Positions 59,692 through 64,000 of a stretch of DNA of 64,000 nt are shown one piece after another (positions within the stretch are counted from its first letter, which is position 1; each line of letters starts with the position of its first letter). The position numbers and the translations under genes were made by a program. Origin of the DNA: an uncultured Opitutales bacterium (GTDB lineage Bacteria; Verrucomicrobiota; Verrucomicrobiia; Opitutales; UBA2995); assembly GCA_938075565.1 (NCBI GenBank), contig CALJGU010000050.1, positions 31,169 to 95,168 of the forward strand. The letters are read 5' to 3'. The notes beneath the pieces were generated by a model, which was not told where the DNA came from, ran no database searches, and saw only the letters and a program-made list of their open reading frames with translations.

Positions 59692-61107
59692 ATGAAAATC
59701 CGAATTCTAATCATTACCCTCCTTGTTACCCTGCTGAACTCATCTCTGATCGGTGAGGACAGACCCAACTTCCTCATCCTTATGCTGGATGATGCCGGCT
59801 GGACGGACCTTAGCTCCTATGGAAGCCGTATCCAAACGCCATATATGGATAGTCTAGCTGATGAGGGAATGCGCTTTACCGACTGCCATGCTGCGGCTCC
59901 CAATTGTTCACCATCGCGTATTGGCATGCTAACGGGCCGTAGCCCAATTCGGGCTGGTATTTTTAATTACCTAAACCCGGGGACGCCTATGCATCTTCAA
60001 GCTGAGGAGGTGACGATGGCCAATCTATTGCAAGATGCTGGCTACGCTACGGGCCATTTTGGGAAATGGCATGTCAGTCGCCTCAATTCCGACCAGGCCC
60101 AGCCAGAAGACCACGGTTACGATTATTACCTGGGAACCGATAACAACGCAGAGCCTAGCCACCTGAATCCTGAGAACTTTGTCCGGAACGGAATCGAATT
60201 GGGTATGATTAAAGGTTACTCCTGCGACATTGTTGCCGACGAGGCGATCGGATGGTTAAAGGCCCACGTATCGGAAAAAGAGCAGCGACCCTTCTTCACA
60301 ACCGTATGGTTCCATGAACCTCATGTTAGAATTGCATCTCCCCCCGACCTGGTAAGCGAATATGAAACACGTCATCCAGACATCAATCGCCGTGAAGCCG
60401 AATACCTGGCCAATGTCGCAAATGCCGACCGGGCTGTCGGAAGGATCTTGGAGACACTGGAGCATTTGGGATTAGATGAAGATACAGTCATTTTCTGTAC
60501 GTCCGACAATGGTGGGGTGAATGCATTTTCCAACGAAGGCTTACGAGGTTTTAAGTCCAACGTCTGGGAAGGTGGCCATCGAGTTCCTGGAATTTTCCGT
60601 TGGCCCGGGAAAATAAAAGCCGGAAGCGTTTCGCATGACACAATTGGATTTGTTGATCTATTACCCACTTTCTGTGACTTGGCAGGAGTTCCACTTCCCA
60701 AAGGTCGACATCTGGACGGGCTCAGTATTCGTAATCACCTTACAAAGGGCGAATCCATTGACAGGAAACACCCCCTATTCTGGTTTTTCTATCGCGTGAA
60801 TCCTTCTATGGCTTTTCGCCAAGGGGATTGGGCACTTATTTCAAACACCACTGATAGTCAGAGAAGAAAGACTCACGCCATATCCAAAGAAGACCTGCCC
60901 ATCATCAAAGCGGCAGGATTAAGTGACTTTCAACTGTTCAATCTGAAGCAGGATTTAGATCAAACGACTGACGTCAAAGAGCAAAACAAGAAGCAGTTTG
61001 ATAAGATGAAGGCCCAGATGATGAAGGTTCATAAGGAGATTGTCACCGAAGGGGAGCACTGGGATCTGCCTGTGCAGAACACACCAAAAAAGCAGATAGG
61101 GAAATAA
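59692..61107 (+). CDS. Sulfatase (S1)
   Basis: RPNFLILMLDDAGWTDLSSYGSRIQTPYMDSLA; CSPSRIGMLTGRSPIRAG. Confidence 0.95.
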   Translation: MKIRILIITLLVTLLNSSLIGEDRPNFLILMLDDAGWTDLSSYGSRIQTPYMDSLADEGMRFTDCHAAAPNCSPSRIGMLTGRSPIRAGIFNYLNPGTPMHLQAEEVTMANLLQDAGYATGHFGKWHVSRLNSDQAQPEDHGYDYYLGTDNNAEPSHLNPENFVRNGIELGMIKGYSCDIVADEAIGWLKAHVSEKEQRPFFTTVWFHEPHVRIASPPDLVSEYETRHPDINRREAEYLANVANADRAVGRILETLEHLGLDEDTVIFCTSDNGGVNAFSNEGLRGFKSNVWEGGHRVPGIFRWPGKIKAGSVSHDTIGFVDLLPTFCDLAGVPLPKGRHLDGLSIRNHLTKGESIDRKHPLFWFFYRVNPSMAFRQGDWALISNTTDSQRRKTHAISKEDLPIIKAAGLSDFQLFNLKQDLDQTTDVKEQNKKQFDKMKAQMMKVHKEIVTEGEHWDLPVQNTPKKQIGK

Positions 61108-61157
61108 GGGCATTAGGACCAAATTTTCTTAAGCCCGGAACGATTGGCTTGAGCGTG

Positions 61158-61832
61158 CTATGTAGTATCTGAGTTAGTGTTTTTATCAGACTCGAATGCT
61201 CTCTTTCTCTTTCCCTTAACATAAGAAAGGAAAAAGGATAACCCACCGCCACCGAGGGCGAAATTGAAGTATATTTCAATCGATGGGAAGTAATGAAACT
61301 TCAGGTAATAAATAGGGCTCAAAACGAAACAGACAAAACCACCGAAGAAGAACCCTGAGATAAAGTTCAAGTAAGGTGGCAGCTCTTCAAGAGTCTCCTC
61401 TTCCAATTGATGGCTCAGGGCTTCTTTCGTTAACCCATCCTCCTCAGCAGTAATGACAGCATCACTTTCTTTAAACTTTTTCAGACAATCCTGGCAGTAC
61501 ATCCGTTTTCTGCCAATCGGAAGGATCATACTGGATCCAAAAAACAGGATGAGATTCCACCAGCTTAATCTGAGTGTGCGGATATTCGCAGAATCACAAT
61601 GCGGACAATGTTTATCACCTTTCCCTTCTTCGAAAGCTCCCAATAAAGCCCGTGCATCCTCGACATATTCATCATCGACCAGTATATCAATTCCGTGCAC
61701 CGCGTTGGATATAAGTGGATCTACAGCAATAATGAAGTCATTCGTCATATCGCAGGGGATGTCGTAAGACTCGAGCATCGAAACCAACAGATGCGCTTCC
61801 TCAACGGTCTCGACTGTTTTAATTCGTTTCAC
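61158..61832 (-). CDS. DUF2007-type protein with zinc-ribbon-like segment and TM segments
   Basis: VETVEEAHLLVSMLESYDIPCDMTND...GIDILVDDEYVEDARALLGAFEE; CPHCDSANI; CQDC. Confidence 0.75.
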   Translation of the reverse strand: MKRIKTVETVEEAHLLVSMLESYDIPCDMTNDFIIAVDPLISNAVHGIDILVDDEYVEDARALLGAFEEGKGDKHCPHCDSANIRTLRLSWWNLILFFGSSMILPIGRKRMYCQDCLKKFKESDAVITAEEDGLTKEALSHQLEEETLEELPPYLNFISGFFFGGFVCFVLSPIYYLKFHYFPSIEIYFNFALGGGGLSFFLSYVKGKRKRAFESDKNTNSDTT

Positions 61833-61939
61833 TGTTCAGTCTTTTTTATAATGGCCCTATCTTAATGAACAGGCGACTGACTGAATCATTCGAAAATCTT
61901 CATGGAAATGAATCGACGAAACGCCCGAGGGCGTTGTTC

Positions 61940-63799
61940 TTATTGATGGCTATATCCTGGAATTAAATAGCCGAGGCGACGATTCACGTCAGAACGTTCT
62001 TCCTTACGCCACTCAGCTGGAAATATCTCAGGATCAATATCGAATTCGTATCCCTTGAGATCCTTCAGAAGCACTACTGAATTCAGAGTTAAAAACGCTT
62101 CCACTTCGTTGTTTGGATTGGAGAGCACTTCAACGAAAACGGGTGAAGGTTCCTGTGCTCCGATCAGCCCGAGAAACTCAGCTGCGCGGATCCGCACCAA
62201 GTTTTCAGAATCCTTTGCAGCCATCATCTTCGCTTTCTCAGTGAAACTGGCCGCTTCTTCATAAAAGGAACTACAAACGATCAGTCCCCAATAACGGGCC
62301 CAAGGATCCCTCGCATTCAATGCCTTTTCAATTCCGGCCTTAGCTTCATCAAACGAAAGCAAACTCAGATCAGCAATATCCACCAAACTCGAGATTCTCT
62401 CACTGTTCTTTTTTCCGAATTCGACAGGGCTATCAAAGGCTTCTTCCCACAAAACACTTTCAGGAAACATGCTCAGGTCGTTGATCGACTTTACCTTGTT
62501 GGTGAGTCGTTCACGCATGCTTTTTAAAACGACGGCATACTCGGGGTCGTCTGCGAGATTATTTACTTCATGCGGATCTACCTCCACATCGTAAAGTGCT
62601 TCCGCAGCTCGAGGCTGGAAGAATTGGCTCTGAACGTCGTTCAACTTACCCGCTTGGTACAATTCCCACCATTCCATGTAAGCCAGCATGCGGTAGCGGT
62701 ACTGATTCCATAGTCCATCAAAATTGAAAGGCTGGTAGTTCCGCTGGTAAGTGTACTTTCCTTTTCGAAGAGTCCGAACCGGATCATATTTCTCATCCAT
62801 ACGGTCGGCGTAACCAAAGGACTCATCCCGCTCATTCAATTCGTCAAAGTCGACACCTTCGCCCAAGAAAGGAACCCCGTCCATATGTGCAGGCACATCT
62901 ATTCCAACCAAATTGAGCAAGGTGGGAGCAAAGTCTATAAAACTGACAAAACCTTTGATGCGCGTACCTAGTTTTGCATCGACCAAGTGCTTCCAGTTTT
63001 CGGGCACGTATACAACGAGTGGTACGTGAAGACCACTTTCATAGGCGTACCCTTTTCCGCGAGGTAGCACGCCCCCATGATCACCGTAGTAAAAAATAAA
63101 AGTGTCATCGAGAACACCATCTTCCTCCAACATTGCGATATAATCGCCGTGGTAATCATCGACTTTTTTGTGGTTATCCAGGTAACGGGCATGGGTGTAA
63201 CGGAAGGTCGGGGTATCAGGAAAATAAGGCGCTAATTTAACCGAGTCAGATGAAGTGCTATTTTTAACGGTGGCCATCTCTTCGGCTGAAAAGTGCAAGC
63301 TACTTTCGTGAGTGAGTGTTGTATTCTGCACATGGAAAAACGGCTGTCCTGGTTTCCGATTCCGCCAGGTGGCTTTGGCGGATGATTCGTCCCACCCTCC
63401 TTTATCGATGACATTATAATCCTGCTTGGAGTTGTTGGTGGTATAGTAGCCGGCCTCTTTTAGATACCAGGGATACATACGACCGCCATCAGGCATGGGA
63501 ACCATTTTAGACCGTCGGTGAAATTGCGCTCCGATACGTGGACCGTACGCTCCGGTGAGCAAGGTCGTCCGAGCAACCGAACAAACCGGCGCATTTGAGA
63601 AGGCATGCTCAAAGACCAATCCATGTTCAGCCAACTTCTCGATGTGCGGCATTGCGGCCCCATTCTCATCGTAAAGTTTCACATAGTGAACAGAATTATC
63701 TTCGGAGGTCAGCCAAACGATGTTGGGGCGATCTGCCGCAGAGAGAGTCAGTATGCCATATAAGGCAAGGGAAGTTATGATTCGAAGGGTAAGCTTCAT
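61940..63799 (-). CDS. Sulfatase (S1) with atypical motif CSVAR and C-terminal HEAT-like region
   Basis: RPNIVWLTSEDNSVHYVKLYDENGAAMPHIEKLA; NAPVCSVARTTLLTGAYGPRIGAQFHRR; FYYGDHGGVLPRGKGYAYESGLHVPLVVYVP. Start refined to MKLTLRIITSLAL. Confidence 0.92.
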   Translation of the reverse strand: MKLTLRIITSLALYGILTLSAADRPNIVWLTSEDNSVHYVKLYDENGAAMPHIEKLAEHGLVFEHAFSNAPVCSVARTTLLTGAYGPRIGAQFHRRSKMVPMPDGGRMYPWYLKEAGYYTTNNSKQDYNVIDKGGWDESSAKATWRNRKPGQPFFHVQNTTLTHESSLHFSAEEMATVKNSTSSDSVKLAPYFPDTPTFRYTHARYLDNHKKVDDYHGDYIAMLEEDGVLDDTFIFYYGDHGGVLPRGKGYAYESGLHVPLVVYVPENWKHLVDAKLGTRIKGFVSFIDFAPTLLNLVGIDVPAHMDGVPFLGEGVDFDELNERDESFGYADRMDEKYDPVRTLRKGKYTYQRNYQPFNFDGLWNQYRYRMLAYMEWWELYQAGKLNDVQSQFFQPRAAEALYDVEVDPHEVNNLADDPEYAVVLKSMRERLTNKVKSINDLSMFPESVLWEEAFDSPVEFGKKNSERISSLVDIADLSLLSFDEAKAGIEKALNARDPWARYWGLIVCSSFYEEAASFTEKAKMMAAKDSENLVRIRAAEFLGLIGAQEPSPVFVEVLSNPNNEVEAFLTLNSVVLLKDLKGYEFDIDPEIFPAEWRKEERSDVNRRLGYLIPGYSHQ

Positions 63800-64000
63800 A
63801 GTGTGATTCGAGTAAATTAGCCCTCTATTAATTAAGAAAGGTTTGAGGAGTGGCAATACCTTTGACCCAGCCAATGCCACCCTTTGCAAATCAATCAAAC
63901 CCGGTCTTGATGCATGGAGGACATTAAGATCATATTCCTAATACACAAAGCGGGATACTCAGATTCCCCCACTTCACTCACCCTATGGATACTCTCATCT

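Noticed and set aside
1-64000. CRISPR array or cas genes
   Set aside because: No regularly spaced direct repeats with unique spacers were seen; the short repeats found are dispersed palindromes tens of kb apart.
1-64000. rRNA or tRNA genes
   Set aside because: No recognisable rRNA sequence and no convincing tRNA cloverleaf noticed by eye; a tRNAscan run would be needed to exclude a tRNA fully.

Overview
The window reads as a chromosomal segment from a marine-type Verrucomicrobiota, probably Opitutae. This lineage call is an inference from the PVC-type cytochrome c proteins, the Opitutae-style TonB receptor (N-terminal 'VFELSPFSVEASEDDGYMAQTTLAGSRVRT'), and the density of sulfatases and Gfo/Idh/MocA genes. 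The left 15 kb is mixed: a truncated ABC ATPase, an ankyrin/cytochrome c gene broken by a frameshift, an intradiol dioxygenase gene with in-frame stops, an AAC(6')-like acetyltransferase, kbl-tdh with an XRE-cupin regulator, and a CDP-glucose dehydratase pair. From about 15 to 64 kb there is a large sulfated amino-sugar glycan catabolic region. It holds 7 sulfatases, 6 Gfo/Idh/MocA proteins (one GH109-like), TctCBA, a TonB-dependent receptor, an AraC regulator divergent from a NagB-PIG-L fusion, an SSS symporter, a DUF5009/HGSNAT-like protein, a BNR sialidase-like protein, a DUF1080 protein, and a compact TIM-barrel/nagB/nagA/Nramp-like operon. The best leads are: (1) a dioxygenase frame kept intact across three or four stop codons; (2) a GxxExxY gene bounded by 27-bp inverted repeats; (3) an Nramp-like transporter lacking the metal-binding motifs, embedded in a nagAB operon; (4) HigBA between two RDD paralogues with a 30-bp near-palindromic operator; (5) two unrelated REP-like hairpin families; (6) two sulfatases with non-canonical maturation motifs; (7) a possible oxidative (3-keto type) deglycosylation gene set. 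All family calls come from reading motifs by eye; no database search was run.
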